DNA of 64,000 nt from Burkholderia sp. OK233 (GCF_900230185.1 NZ_OCSR01000001.1:4526001-4590000), one strand, 5' to 3'. Shown: positions 54,733 to 63,770, counted from the first letter of the stretch. Numbers and translations are program-made. The notes: generated by a model from the sequence alone, not told the origin.

Positions 54733-57330
54733 ATGAGAATCGACAAACTTACCACTAAATTCCAGGAAGCACTGGCCGACGCGCAGAGTCTCGCCGTCGG
54801 TCACGACAATCAATACATTGAACCGGTTCATGTCCTGTCGGCGCTCGTTGCCCAGCAGGATGGGTCGGCGCGTTCGTTGCTCTCGCGTGCCGGCGTGCAT
54901 GTTCAGGCGCTGCAAACCGCGCTGAACGATGCCATTACGCGCCTGCCGCAAGTGCAGGGCACCGACGGCAACGTGCAGATCGGCCGCGAACTGACCGGCC
55001 TGCTGAACCAGGCGGACAAGGAAGCACAAAAACTCAACGACACGTTCATCGCGAGCGAGATGTTCCTGCTCGCGGTTGCCGACGATAAAGGCGAGGCCGG
55101 CCGTCTCGCGCGTCAGCACGGCCTGTCGCGCAAGTCGCTGGAAAGCGCGATCGCGGCGGTGCGCGGCGGCTCGCAAGTGCATAGCCAGGACGCCGAAAGC
55201 CAACGCGAAGCGCTGAAAAAGTACACCGTCGACCTGACCGAGCGTGCGCGGGCAGGCAAGCTCGACCCCGTGATCGGCCGCGACGACGAAATTCGCCGTT
55301 CGATCCAGATCCTGCAACGCCGCACCAAGAACAACCCGGTGCTAATCGGCGAGCCGGGCGTGGGCAAGACCGCGATCGTCGAAGGTCTCGCGCAGCGTAT
55401 CGTCAACGGCGAAGTGCCGGAAACGCTCAAAGGCAAGCGCGTGCTGTCGTTGGACATGGCGGCGTTGCTGGCCGGCGCGAAATACCGCGGCGAGTTCGAA
55501 GAGCGCCTGAAGGCCGTGCTGAGCGACATCGCGAAGGACGAAGGCCAGACCATCGTCTTCATCGACGAAATTCACACCATGGTCGGTGCGGGCAAGGCCG
55601 AAGGCGCAATGGACGCCGGCAACATGCTCAAGCCGGCGCTCTCGCGCGGCGAACTGCATTGCGTCGGCGCCACCACGCTCGATGAATATCGCAAGTACAT
55701 CGAAAAAGATGCCGCGCTCGAGCGCCGCTTCCAGAAGGTGCTGGTCGACGAACCGTCGGTTGAGGCGACCATCGCGATCCTGCGTGGTTTGCAGGAAAAG
55801 TACGAGCTCCATCATGGCGTCGACATCACCGATCCGGCGATCGTCGCGGCAGCCGAACTGTCGCATCGCTACATCACGGATCGTTTTCTGCCGGACAAGG
55901 CCATCGACCTGATCGACGAAGCCGCTTCGAAGATCAAGATGGAAATCGACTCGAAGCCGGAAGAGATGGATCGGCTCGACCGTCGTTTGATCCAGTTGAA
56001 GATTGAACGCGAAGCCGTCAAGAAGGAAAAGGACGAAGCGTCGCAAAAGCGTCTGCAGCTGATCGAAGAAGAAATCGAGCGGCTGGATCGCGAATATTCG
56101 GACCTCGAAGAAATCTGGACTGCGGAAAAAGCGGCGGTGCAGGGCAGCGCGCAGTTGAAGGAAGATATCGAAAAAACGCGTGCGGAAATCATTCGCCTGC
56201 AGCGTGAAGGCAAGCTGGAGAAGGTCGCCGAGTTGCAGTACGGCAAGCTGCCGGGTCTTGAAGCGCAGTTGAAGGAAGTGACCCAGGCGGAAGCGAAAGA
56301 GCAGAACAACCCGACGCGTCCGCGTCTGTTGCGCACGCAAGTCGGCGCGGAGGAAATCGCTGAAGTCGTCTCGCGTTCCACCGGCATTCCGGTGTCGCGC
56401 ATGATGCAGGGCGAGCGCGAAAAGCTGCTGCAGATCGAAGAGAAATTGCACGACCGCGTGGTCGGTCAGGACGAAGCGATCACCGCGGTGGCTGATGCGA
56501 TTCGCCGTTCACGCGCGGGTCTCGCGGATCCGAACCGGCCGTATGGCTCGTTCCTGTTCCTTGGGCCGACCGGCGTGGGTAAGACCGAGCTGTGCAAGGC
56601 GCTGGCGTCGTTCCTGTTCGATTCGGAAGATCATCTGATCCGCATCGACATGAGCGAATTCATGGAGAAGCATAGCGTCGCGCGTTTGATTGGCGCGCCG
56701 CCGGGCTACGTCGGTTACGAGGAAGGGGGTTACCTGACCGAAGCCGTGCGCCGCAAGCCGTACAGCGTGATCCTGCTCGACGAAATCGAGAAGGCGCATC
56801 CGGACGTGTTCAACGTCCTGCTGCAAGTGCTCGACGACGGCCGCATGACCGACGGCCAGGGCCGTACCGTGGACTTCAAGAACACGGTGATCGTGATGAC
56901 GTCGAACCTCGGTTCGCAGGTGATCCAGGCGATGGTCGGCGAGCCGCAGGAAGCGGTGAAGGATGCGGTCTGGGAAGAAGTGAAGCTGCACTTCCGGCCC
57001 GAGTTCCTGAACCGGATCGACGACGTCGTGGTGTTCCATGCGCTCGACCGTTCGAACATCCAGTCGATCGCGCGGATTCAGCTGCAACGCCTGCATGAAC
57101 GGCTTGCCAAGCTCGACATGCAACTGGTGGTGTCGGACGCGGCGCTCGAACACGTCGGCAAGGTCGGCTACGATCCGCTGTTCGGGGCGCGGCCGCTGAA
57201 GCGCGCCATCCAGCAGGAGATCGAGAACCCGGTCGCCAAGCTGATACTCGCCGGCAAGTTCGGTCCGAAGGATGTGATTCCGGTCGAAGTGGAAGACGGC
57301 AAGCTGGTGTTCGACCGCGTCGTGCATTAA
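54733..57330 (+). CDS. clpB: ClpB disaggregase
   Basis: 865 residues. N-terminal Clp_N repeats (residues 5-145); first AAA+ module with Walker A GEPGVGKTAIVEG near residue 210 and FIDEIHTMVGAG; a coiled-coil M domain (residues 410-525, with EEIERLDREYSDLEEIWTAEKAAV); second AAA+ module with Walker A GPTGVGKTELCKAL and the ending RPLKRAIQQEIENPVAKLIL. No tripeptide for ClpP docking, consistent with ClpB rather than ClpA. With DnaK it dissolves aggregates. Driven by the heat-shock-type promoter upstream. Confidence 0.98.
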   Translation: MRIDKLTTKFQEALADAQSLAVGHDNQYIEPVHVLSALVAQQDGSARSLLSRAGVHVQALQTALNDAITRLPQVQGTDGNVQIGRELTGLLNQADKEAQKLNDTFIASEMFLLAVADDKGEAGRLARQHGLSRKSLESAIAAVRGGSQVHSQDAESQREALKKYTVDLTERARAGKLDPVIGRDDEIRRSIQILQRRTKNNPVLIGEPGVGKTAIVEGLAQRIVNGEVPETLKGKRVLSLDMAALLAGAKYRGEFEERLKAVLSDIAKDEGQTIVFIDEIHTMVGAGKAEGAMDAGNMLKPALSRGELHCVGATTLDEYRKYIEKDAALERRFQKVLVDEPSVEATIAILRGLQEKYELHHGVDITDPAIVAAAELSHRYITDRFLPDKAIDLIDEAASKIKMEIDSKPEEMDRLDRRLIQLKIEREAVKKEKDEASQKRLQLIEEEIERLDREYSDLEEIWTAEKAAVQGSAQLKEDIEKTRAEIIRLQREGKLEKVAELQYGKLPGLEAQLKEVTQAEAKEQNNPTRPRLLRTQVGAEEIAEVVSRSTGIPVSRMMQGEREKLLQIEEKLHDRVVGQDEAITAVADAIRRSRAGLADPNRPYGSFLFLGPTGVGKTELCKALASFLFDSEDHLIRIDMSEFMEKHSVARLIGAPPGYVGYEEGGYLTEAVRRKPYSVILLDEIEKAHPDVFNVLLQVLDDGRMTDGQGRTVDFKNTVIVMTSNLGSQVIQAMVGEPQEAVKDAVWEEVKLHFRPEFLNRIDDVVVFHALDRSNIQSIARIQLQRLHERLAKLDMQLVVSDAALEHVGKVGYDPLFGARPLKRAIQQEIENPVAKLILAGKFGPKDVIPVEVEDGKLVFDRVVH

Positions 57331-57387
57331 GCGAAACGTGTTAGGCCAAGGTGGAGCGGCAGTGGTCAGGCCGTTCCGGCCAACGTT

Positions 57388-57427
57388 AAAAAGCGGCAAC
57401 GAAGGTGACTTCGTTGCCGCTTTTTTT
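57388..57427. terminator. Terminator after clpB
   Basis: AAAAAGCGGCAACGAAG and CTTCGTTGCCGCTTTTT are perfectly complementary around GTGA and followed by TTTT. The A-run on the left also lets it work in the leftward direction, for the YidB-like gene. Confidence 0.95.
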
Positions 57428-57470
57428 CGCCTGCTTTCGTCTGCTGCAGGGCGGTGACGGGTGACGCAGC

Positions 57471-57899
57471 TTACGCGTTGCCTTTGCCGAACAGTGCCGA
57501 CAGGCCACCGAGCGCGCCCAGCACGGTCGTCGAATTCAGTTTGCCTTCAGCGGGGACTTCGCCGTCGGGCGTCGCTGCGTTGACGACGTGGGGCAGAATC
57601 TGCGACAGCAGACCAGTGACCTGATCCGGTTGTACGCCGGCCTTCGCTGCGAGGTTGGTGACGACGTCCGACCCAAGCACGCTGTGCAGGGCGTCGGGCG
57701 AGATCGCCTGGTTCTCGCCGTTGCCGACCCACGACGACACGACGTCGCCGAGGCCCTTTTCCTTGAAGCTGCTGATCAGGCCGTTCAGGCCGCCCGGCTG
57801 GTTGTTGACGAATTCCAGCGCGGCTGAAACGAGGGCTTGCTGGCCACCGCCTTCAGGCGATTTGCCAACCAGGGAACCGATAGTGTCGAGTAGGCTCAT
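57471..57899 (-). CDS. DUF937/YidB-like protein
   Basis: 142 residues. MSLLDTIGSLVGK, ALEFVNNQPGGLNGLISSFKEKGLGDVVSSWVGNGENQAISPDALHSVLG and the PHVVNAATPDGEVP end match YidB/DUF937 proteins, whose function is not known. I start at the ATG at 57899 with AGAGAG just upstream; a longer frame to 58034 has no support. It is convergent with clpB across a shared terminator. Confidence 0.85.
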   Translation of the reverse strand: MSLLDTIGSLVGKSPEGGGQQALVSAALEFVNNQPGGLNGLISSFKEKGLGDVVSSWVGNGENQAISPDALHSVLGSDVVTNLAAKAGVQPDQVTGLLSQILPHVVNAATPDGEVPAEGKLNSTTVLGALGGLSALFGKGNA

Positions 57900-58075
57900 G
57901 ACGGTCTCTCTTGAATGCCGACCCGTGTTCGACGAGTCAGCGGGTGAAAACGCCGCGCGGTCGCTCGGCGCCAGTGGAAGGAAGGTAGACGGGAGCGGGG
58001 CCGCGCTTGTGTGTGCATCGCGTGCATATCGCACGTGACCAGCGCGGCCGTCATGCAGCCGGTACTCAACCCGAT

Positions 58076-58672
58076 TTACGCCCCGCCAGAGGCTGCCGCA
58101 GCCGATGCAGCCTTGCTCTTCTTCGCCTTCTTCTTCGAAGCCTTGGTGCCGGATGCGTCGGCCGGCGCGCTGGCAGCGGCCGCTGTGGCAGGCGCGGAAG
58201 CAGCCGCTGCGTCGGACGCCGCGGCCTTGCTCTTCTTCTTCGACTTCGACGCTTTGGTGCCGGATGCCTCGGCAGGCGCAGCCGGCGCTGCTGGTGCTGT
58301 TGTCGCGGCCGCGGTAGTCGCCGCAGGAGTGGCCGCCGGCGCCGCCGTGGTGCTGGCGGTGCTACTGGATTTCGAGGCAGCCTTGGCGCCTGCAGGCGGC
58401 GTGGACGAGCCGTTGATCGTCAGACCCGCCGCCTCGAGATTGGTTACCGATTTGGTGCCGATGCCTTTGACGCGGGTGGCGAGATCATCGGCATCCTTGA
58501 ACGGGCCGTTCTTGGTGCGTTCGTCGATGATCGCTTTCGCATGCACCGGGCCGATACCCTTGACCGATTCGAGCGCCGCCTGATCGGCGGAATTCACTTC
58601 GACGGCCGCCGCAAATCCGGCCGACAGCGACAAAGCCAAAGCAACGCAAAGCATCAAAAGCTTCTTCAGCAT
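58076..58672 (-). CDS. ComEA-like helix-hairpin-helix protein with Lys/Ala tail
   Basis: 198 residues. A signal peptide (LKKLLMLCVALALSLSAGFAAA) leads to one HhH domain (VEVNSADQAALESVKGIGPVHAKAIIDERTKNGPFKDADDLATRVKGIGTKSVTNLEAAGL), as in ComEA DNA receptors. From residue 90 the chain is Ala/Lys/Ser/Thr-rich, with two repeats of the pattern ASGTKASK-K-KKSKAA near residues 136 and 180, resembling bacterial histone-H1-like tails. It may bind DNA in the periplasm. GGAG lies 8 bases before the ATG at 58672. Confidence 0.85.
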   Translation of the reverse strand: MLKKLLMLCVALALSLSAGFAAAVEVNSADQAALESVKGIGPVHAKAIIDERTKNGPFKDADDLATRVKGIGTKSVTNLEAAGLTINGSSTPPAGAKAASKSSSTASTTAAPAATPAATTAAATTAPAAPAAPAEASGTKASKSKKKSKAAASDAAAASAPATAAAASAPADASGTKASKKKAKKSKAASAAAASGGA

Positions 58673-58974
58673 GGCAAGCACTCCATTGAGGGCAAAAAAG
58701 TTAGCCGCAAAGGGAAAACTCGGGACGACGCACCCTGTCAGCAGGCGCTGCGCTTAAGCATAGAACAAATTGCGCGCCCTTATTTGCGAACGCCGATGAT
58801 TTATACCGATCGATTCATGACAAGTAAATCAGGCTGGACAATATTTGAAGCTGTTGCCTGGCGATTAAGCAGTTATGAGTTTATCGGTCCACCGTAAATA
58901 ACGACAAGGCAGATAAATGACAGCGCCTTCTACTTGACTTAGAGTGCACTCGAAGTCCTAACCTGAGTTCCGTC
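58673..58974. other. 302-base gap upstream of ComEA-like and MerR genes
   Basis: AT-rich interval between divergent genes. It holds the MerR operator-promoter at its right end. I recognise no further gene, though a short stretch near 58790-58900 reads open on the plus strand. Confidence 0.45.
58934..58964 (+). promoter_or_regulatory. MerR-type promoter with 19-base spacer and palindrome
   Basis: TTGACT (58934-58939) and TAACCT (58959-58964) are 19 bases apart, the overlong spacer used by MerR-family regulators. Inside lies the palindrome ACTTAGAGTG-CACTCGAAGT (58937-58956, one mismatch), placed as an operator should be. Confidence 0.82.
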
Positions 58975-59469
58975 ATGTCGAAAATGTCAAAAGCACTCAC
59001 CATCGGCGAGGTCGCCGAAACGATCGGCGTCTCCACGCACACGCTGCGTTATTACGAGCAGGCCGGCCTGATTCGAGTGGTCGGGCGCACGCAGGCGGGG
59101 CATCGGCTGTATTCGCCGGCCGATCTCGACTGGCTGCAGTTCGTGATGCGTCTGAAGGCGACCGGTATGCCGATCGCCGGGATGCAGGCGTTCGCGGCGC
59201 TGCGGGCAGAAGGTCAGCCTACGGTGGGCGAGCGCCGCGACATGCTGGTGGCGCATCGCGATGCGGTTTTGGCGCGGATCGCCGAGTTGCAGAGCAATCT
59301 CGGCGCGATCATCGACAAAATCGCCTACTACGAGCTCGCTGATCGGCAGCCCGCCGCGAGCGCTCCGACACGACAGATCGACGAAACCCAATCACTTTCG
59401 CATTCGGATAAGGACTCACCATGGAACACGCACAAAACGATCGCTACACCCGAGGCTGGGACAAACTGA
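58975..59469 (+). CDS. MerR family transcriptional regulator
   Basis: 164 residues. The HTH is TIGEVAETIGVSTHTLRYYEQAGLIRVVGRTQAGHRLYSPADLDWLQFVMRLKATGMPI, then a coiled-coil dimerisation helix (RRDMLVAHRDAVLARIAELQSNLGAIIDKIAYYE). The protein has no cysteine at all, so it does not sense metals or aldehydes through a thiol as MerR, CueR or AdhR do. It begins 10 bases beyond the -10 of its own operator. The gene overlaps the decarboxylase-like gene by 49 bases. Confidence 0.88.
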   Translation: MSKMSKALTIGEVAETIGVSTHTLRYYEQAGLIRVVGRTQAGHRLYSPADLDWLQFVMRLKATGMPIAGMQAFAALRAEGQPTVGERRDMLVAHRDAVLARIAELQSNLGAIIDKIAYYELADRQPAASAPTRQIDETQSLSHSDKDSPWNTHKTIATPEAGTN

Positions 59470-59849
59470 AGGAAATCGACGGCTCGACCGGCGAGCAGGT
59501 GATCGCCGCGCTTGCACCGATCGCGCCGGATTTCGGACGCCTGCTGATCGAGTTCGGCTTCGGTGATATTTACAGCCGGCCGCAACTCGACCTGCGCGCG
59601 CGCGAAATCGCGACGATTGCCTCGCTGGCGACGCTCGGCTGCGCGCAACCGCAGTTGAAGGTGCATATCGAGGCGGCGTTGAACGTCGGCTGCACGCGCG
59701 AGGAGATCGTCGAGGTGTTCATGCAGATGGCCCTCTATGCGGGCTTCCCGGCGGCGCTGAACGCGCTGTTCGCGGCGCGGGAGATTTTCGAGCGGCGCGA
59801 TCTGGCGTTGGAGGAGCGGCAGGCGCCGAAAGAGCCGCAAGCGGCTTGA
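59421..59849 (+). CDS. Carboxymuconolactone decarboxylase family protein
   Basis: 142 residues, alpha-helical. REIATIASLATLGCAQPQLKVHIEAALNVGCTREEIVEVFMQMALYAGFPAALNALFAAREIF is the CMD motif with Cys and His positions near the proposed proton-relay site. Family members include gamma-carboxymuconolactone decarboxylase and AhpD-like enzymes; substrate here unknown. AAGGA before the ATG at 59421. It lies in the regulated unit of the MerR gene, which in other bacteria often pairs with this family (e.g. AdhR/YraC). Confidence 0.85.
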   Translation: MEHAQNDRYTRGWDKLKEIDGSTGEQVIAALAPIAPDFGRLLIEFGFGDIYSRPQLDLRAREIATIASLATLGCAQPQLKVHIEAALNVGCTREEIVEVFMQMALYAGFPAALNALFAAREIFERRDLALEERQAPKEPQAA

Positions 59850-59867
59850 GACAAGAGAGAAGGGCGG

Positions 59868-59893
59868 GCGGCTGCAGGGTGCGGCCGCTTTTT
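59868..59893 (+). terminator. Terminator after CMD-like gene
   Basis: GCGGCTGC/GCGGCCGC (one GU pair) with a 5-base loop, followed by TTTTT. It lies 19 bases beyond the stop codon. Confidence 0.75.
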
Positions 59894-59964
59894 ATAGGGT
59901 CAAATATGCAACTAACGGTCAGCTATTGCATGTCACTTCGACGTCGCGCTGCGGATATGGCCTG

Positions 59965-59994
59965 AAAGCCCAGCTAGCATAGATGGGGCTTTTT
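59965..59994. terminator. Second hairpin, possible bidirectional terminator
   Basis: AAAGCCC (59965-59971) and GGGCTTT (59986-59992) form a 7-bp stem followed by TT. It stands between the CMD gene and the MATE gene, which converge. Confidence 0.55.
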
Positions 59995-60059
59995 CCCGCG
60001 GTCTTGCACGCCGACTCCCAGGATCCGGTCGAACAATCCCGACAACCTAGCAAGCCCTC

Positions 60060-61439
60060 TCAAGCCGCCGAATCTACCCTGACCACCGCCTCGGCGCGCA
60101 AATAACGCTTGCTCACGCCGCGCCAGTACAACAGCAAACCGATGCCGGCAATCGCCAGGCTCACCGTATTGGCGACCCAGAAGCCGCGCGCGCCGGTCAG
60201 CCATTCCGGCGTGCTCCCCGTGACATTGAAGCCGAGCAGATAGCCACCGCCGAGCCCCACGCCCCACAGCGCAACCGCATAGATAACGGTCGGCACGACC
60301 GCCACCTTGTACGCACGCAGCACGAACGCGGTGGTGATCTGCAACGCATCGAACAGGTGATAGCACACGACGATCAGCACCAGCGGCATCGCCGCCGCCG
60401 CGACCTGCGCGTTCGGCGTATAGCCTTCGATCACGTACGGCCGCAGCACCAGCACGATCGCGCCGTAACAGCAGGCGATCGCCACGGCCATCATGATGCC
60501 GTGCCGCGACAGCGTGCGCGCTGCTTCCGGGCGATGCGCGCCTAGCGCCTGGGCGACCAGCGTCGACGAGGCAATCCCGATCGACAGCGGTGTCATATAG
60601 AGCACCGCACCGATGTTGCCGGCGATCTGGTGGCCGGCGAGCGTCGTCGTGCCGAAGCGCGCAATGAAGAGCGCCATGAACGTGTAGGAGGTGACTTCGA
60701 TCAGGTACGACAGACCCATCGGAATGCCGAGGCGCAGCTGCGCCGACTGCCGGCGCCAGACCGGCCAGCAGAAGTGCGCAAAGATCGCGAACGGCTTGAA
60801 CACGTCGACGCGCGTCAACAGCAGCATCCCAACTACGGCCAGCCCCCAGTTGATCGTGGTGCTGGCCAGCGCGCAACCCGGTCCGCCGAGCGCCGGCACA
60901 GCGAGTCCGCCGAAGATGAACCATGTGTTGAGCGGAACCTTGAGCAGCAGTGCGCCGATCTGCAGGATCATCACGAGCCGCGGTTTGCCGACGGCATTGG
61001 TGATTGAGCTATAGACGCGAAAGGTAAGGCCGGCCGGCAAGCCAAACGCCAGAATCTGCAGGTAGGCGACCGTACGCTCATGCAGCGCTTCGGGCACGCG
61101 CGCGAGCTGCAGCACGCGCCCCGGAAAATAGAGAATCAGAAAGCCGATCACGGTCAACGCGAGCGCGAGCCACAAGGCCTGGCGCACTTCTTCCCCGATC
61201 TCCGTGTAGCGGCGCGCGCCATAGAGTTGCGCGGTGATCGGTTGCAGCGCGGTGAGGATGCCGGTCAGACCGATGTAGACGGAAATATAGATCGACGAGC
61301 CGAGGCCGAGCGCGGCGAGATCAACGGCCGAATAGCGGCCGACCATCGCCGTGTCGATCACGCCGAATGCGATGATCGCCAGTTGGCCGATCAGCACGGG
61401 CCATGCGAGCCCGGCGATTTTCCGTACATCGGCGAACAT
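60060..61439 (-). CDS. MATE family efflux transporter
   Basis: 459 residues with 12 membrane segments. The start DVRKIAGLAWPVLIGQLAIIAFGVIDTAMVGRYSAVDLAALGLGSSIYISV and the repeat-half motif GIPMGLSYLIEVTSYTFMALFIARFGTTTLAGHQIAGNIGAVLYM are typical of NorM-type Na+/drug antiporters. It starts 2 bases after the stop of the ArnT-like gene, so both are translated from one message. Substrate unknown; the pairing with a glycosyltransferase leaves open an export role for a lipid or glycan. Confidence 0.9.
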   Translation of the reverse strand: MFADVRKIAGLAWPVLIGQLAIIAFGVIDTAMVGRYSAVDLAALGLGSSIYISVYIGLTGILTALQPITAQLYGARRYTEIGEEVRQALWLALALTVIGFLILYFPGRVLQLARVPEALHERTVAYLQILAFGLPAGLTFRVYSSITNAVGKPRLVMILQIGALLLKVPLNTWFIFGGLAVPALGGPGCALASTTINWGLAVVGMLLLTRVDVFKPFAIFAHFCWPVWRRQSAQLRLGIPMGLSYLIEVTSYTFMALFIARFGTTTLAGHQIAGNIGAVLYMTPLSIGIASSTLVAQALGAHRPEAARTLSRHGIMMAVAIACCYGAIVLVLRPYVIEGYTPNAQVAAAAMPLVLIVVCYHLFDALQITTAFVLRAYKVAVVPTVIYAVALWGVGLGGGYLLGFNVTGSTPEWLTGARGFWVANTVSLAIAGIGLLLYWRGVSKRYLRAEAVVRVDSAA

Positions 61440-61441
61440 GC

Positions 61442-63199
61442 TCAGTCCGGCTTCTTATGCCAGCTGCGGCGTTTGACGACCGGCGGCTTCGGGCGGTCGA
61501 TCCGCACGTACAGGCGGAAGCGTTCGTCGCGGTCGGCCACGCGGCGGCCTTCCCACACCAGCTTCCACACGAAGTCCGACATCGCGCTCGGGTCGCCGAA
61601 GTCCTGGGTGTCCTGGCGCAGGATTACATCGCAATCCTGGTTGAATGAGAAATGCATATCGCCGAAATAGGCGAAGGTCGCGATCTGTGCGTTACCGAGG
61701 CGCACCGGTGAGATACAGGTGTAGTCCTCCGGCAGATGGCTCGCGATCTGCTCGGCGACGTCCTTATAGGTCCGGCTGTAGTTGACAACCGGTAGCCACA
61801 GCGTCATCAGCAGCACCCACATCAGCGTCGTGCCAGCGCTCGAGAGCACCACGCTGCGCCACAGGACTTTCGGATGACGGGCCAGACGCCATTGCACCAG
61901 GACGAACCAGCAGATCGTCACGGCGACCGCGCACACGAATGACAGGACCTTGAACTGCGGCGCAAAACCCGGCGCGAGGCGCGCGAGGTTGCGCGCGAGC
62001 GGATGCGGGAAGCCGGTTAGTCCGGCCGCATACACCAGCCAGACGAAGCTGCCGAGGATTGTGAAGCTCAACAGCGCGAACCAGTCGATCGCATTGATCG
62101 CGCCGCGTTTGAGCGTGGGCAGCGCGAAGGCGGCCAGCACCGCGAGCGGCGGCAGCAACAGCATGTAAAGCCGGTTCGACTGATGGCTCTGCAACACGAC
62201 CAGCACAAGCAGCGGCCCGATCACCGCCAGCGGCATCGCCACGTGCGGCGCACGCCGCAGGCCCGACCAGCTGAACCACGCCCAGAGCGCCAGCGGCCAG
62301 GCTGGCCAGGTGAAGAGCGGCAGGTTCTTGAGCGCGTAGGCGGCCACCGAGCCGGGCGGCCCGGCGAACGACGACAGGCTGACGTGCACCCATTGGTTCA
62401 GGTACCAGACGGCGTCGTCGGGAAAGGCGGCGAGCGCGGCGATCGGCCACGCGACCGACAGCACGAGCGCCACCGGCAAACCGGCCAGCAGCAGCCAGCG
62501 CGTACGCGCTTCGCGCACGATCAACGCCATTGCAAGGGTACCGAGCAACAGCGCGCCGACCAGCACCGGGCTGCTTGATAGCGTGACGAGGCCGAGCGCC
62601 AGGCCCCAGATCAGCGCGCCCTGAATGGGCTTGTCGATCATCCGCACGAGCCCGTACACGAGCATGGCGATGCCGAAGAACTGCGCGAGCTGCGGCGTGG
62701 TTTCGTGGCCGCGTTCAGCAAGGCCGAAGCAGGCGAGCAGGATCAGCAGTGCGCCGTCGGCGAGGGTCCGGCCGTAGTCGCGCGGCTCCGGTTCGCCGCC
62801 GAATGCGTATTTGAACGGCTGCACTTCGGCGCGCCGGCCGAGCAGGTAGGCCGCATACCAGACAAACGCGCAGCCCGCGCAAAACAGCAGGCCAGTGAAG
62901 ACGCGTGACGCGTTGCTCGCGTCGACCCACGGCGCGAGCGTGCGGATCGCGCTGGCGCCGAGCCAGTAGCCGAGCGGGCCGTCTTCGGTCATGTATTTGC
63001 CGACCAGATTCGGAAGCAGCCAGTCGTGCGCGCTGCCGTTGGCCATCGTCCACATGACGCCGAAGCCGGCTGCGTCCTCGTTCTTCCACGGATCCCGGCC
63101 GAACAGGCCGAAAAATGCGTAGACGATACAGATGGTCAGCAGCAGCCAGCGCGGCAACGCATTGGTCGCGGAGGCAGTGAGGCGAACGGCAGGTCTCAT
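61442..63199 (-). CDS. GT39/ArnT-like glycosyltransferase
   Basis: 585 residues with about 12 membrane segments. The PMT-type periplasmic loop is seen in GRDPWKNEDAAGFGVMWTMANGSAHDWLLPNLVGKYMTEDGPLGYWLGA, but the arrangement differs from the window's ArnT: acidic residues E-D-A replace D-E-G-R-Y. The C-terminal domain (HLPEDYTCISPVRLGNAQIATFAYFGDMHFS) would be periplasmic. I start at the ATG at 63199; the frame reaches 63283, but MRPAVRLTASATNALPRWLLLT is the plausible N-terminus. Acceptor and donor unknown. Confidence 0.82.
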   Translation of the reverse strand: MRPAVRLTASATNALPRWLLLTICIVYAFFGLFGRDPWKNEDAAGFGVMWTMANGSAHDWLLPNLVGKYMTEDGPLGYWLGASAIRTLAPWVDASNASRVFTGLLFCAGCAFVWYAAYLLGRRAEVQPFKYAFGGEPEPRDYGRTLADGALLILLACFGLAERGHETTPQLAQFFGIAMLVYGLVRMIDKPIQGALIWGLALGLVTLSSSPVLVGALLLGTLAMALIVREARTRWLLLAGLPVALVLSVAWPIAALAAFPDDAVWYLNQWVHVSLSSFAGPPGSVAAYALKNLPLFTWPAWPLALWAWFSWSGLRRAPHVAMPLAVIGPLLVLVVLQSHQSNRLYMLLLPPLAVLAAFALPTLKRGAINAIDWFALLSFTILGSFVWLVYAAGLTGFPHPLARNLARLAPGFAPQFKVLSFVCAVAVTICWFVLVQWRLARHPKVLWRSVVLSSAGTTLMWVLLMTLWLPVVNYSRTYKDVAEQIASHLPEDYTCISPVRLGNAQIATFAYFGDMHFSFNQDCDVILRQDTQDFGDPSAMSDFVWKLVWEGRRVADRDERFRLYVRIDRPKPPVVKRRSWHKKPD

Positions 63200-63430
63200 G
63201 CGGTGTGTGGATATCGGATAAGCGGTGCAGCCGGGACCGGACGGATTGTCCGGCGGGAATGGCCAATTTGGAGCATCCGGCATTGTAGTCGTGCCGTGCG
63301 ATGCGCGTCACGGCCGGTAATGGCTCGCAACGTCATTGGAGTGTCTGTAACGCGGCGCCGCAATGGGCGGCGGGGCGCGACCAGACGTCCGGGGTAAGGA
63401 GGCAAAGAAGCGAGACAAAGAAGCGGAGAC

Positions 63431-63460
63431 AAAAAAGGGCAGCTCGCGCTGCCCTTTTTT
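63431..63460. terminator. Terminator after rpmE2
   Basis: AAAAAAGGGCAGC and GCTGCCCTTTTTT pair perfectly around TCGC. The A- and T-runs let it act in both directions; it lies 44 bases beyond the rpmE2 stop. Confidence 0.95.
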
Positions 63461-63503
63461 GCTGCTGCTTCGTTGCGGGCCAAGGCCGGCGACGAGGCGG
63501 GTA

Positions 63504-63770
63504 TTACTTCGCTACTGCCTTGCCGGTAGCGCGCGAGCCGAACTTCTTGTTGAACTTCTCGACGCGGCCTGCCGTGTCCATGATCTTTTGTTGGCCGGTG
63601 TAGAACGGATGCGATTCCGACGACACTTCGATCTTGGCGAGCGGGTAGGTCTTGCCGTTGAATTCGGCCGTTTCACGCGTCTGGATGGTCGAGCGCGTGA
63701 TGAACTTGAAGTCGATCGACATGTCGACGAACAGGACTTCGCGGTAATCCGGGTGAATGCCTTCTTTCAT
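63504..63770 (-). CDS. rpmE2: 50S ribosomal protein L31 type B
   Basis: 88 residues. MKEGIHPDYREVLFVDMSIDFKFITRSTIQTRETAEFNGKTYPLAKIEVSSESHPFYTGQQK is the type B L31 pattern. It contains no cysteine, so the zinc-binding CxxC pair of type A L31 is missing; type B forms replace zinc-bound L31 when zinc is scarce in species with both. AAAGGAAAG precedes the ATG. The neighbour upstream is outside the window. Confidence 0.97.
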   Translation of the reverse strand: MKEGIHPDYREVLFVDMSIDFKFITRSTIQTRETAEFNGKTYPLAKIEVSSESHPFYTGQQKIMDTAGRVEKFNKKFGSRATGKAVAK

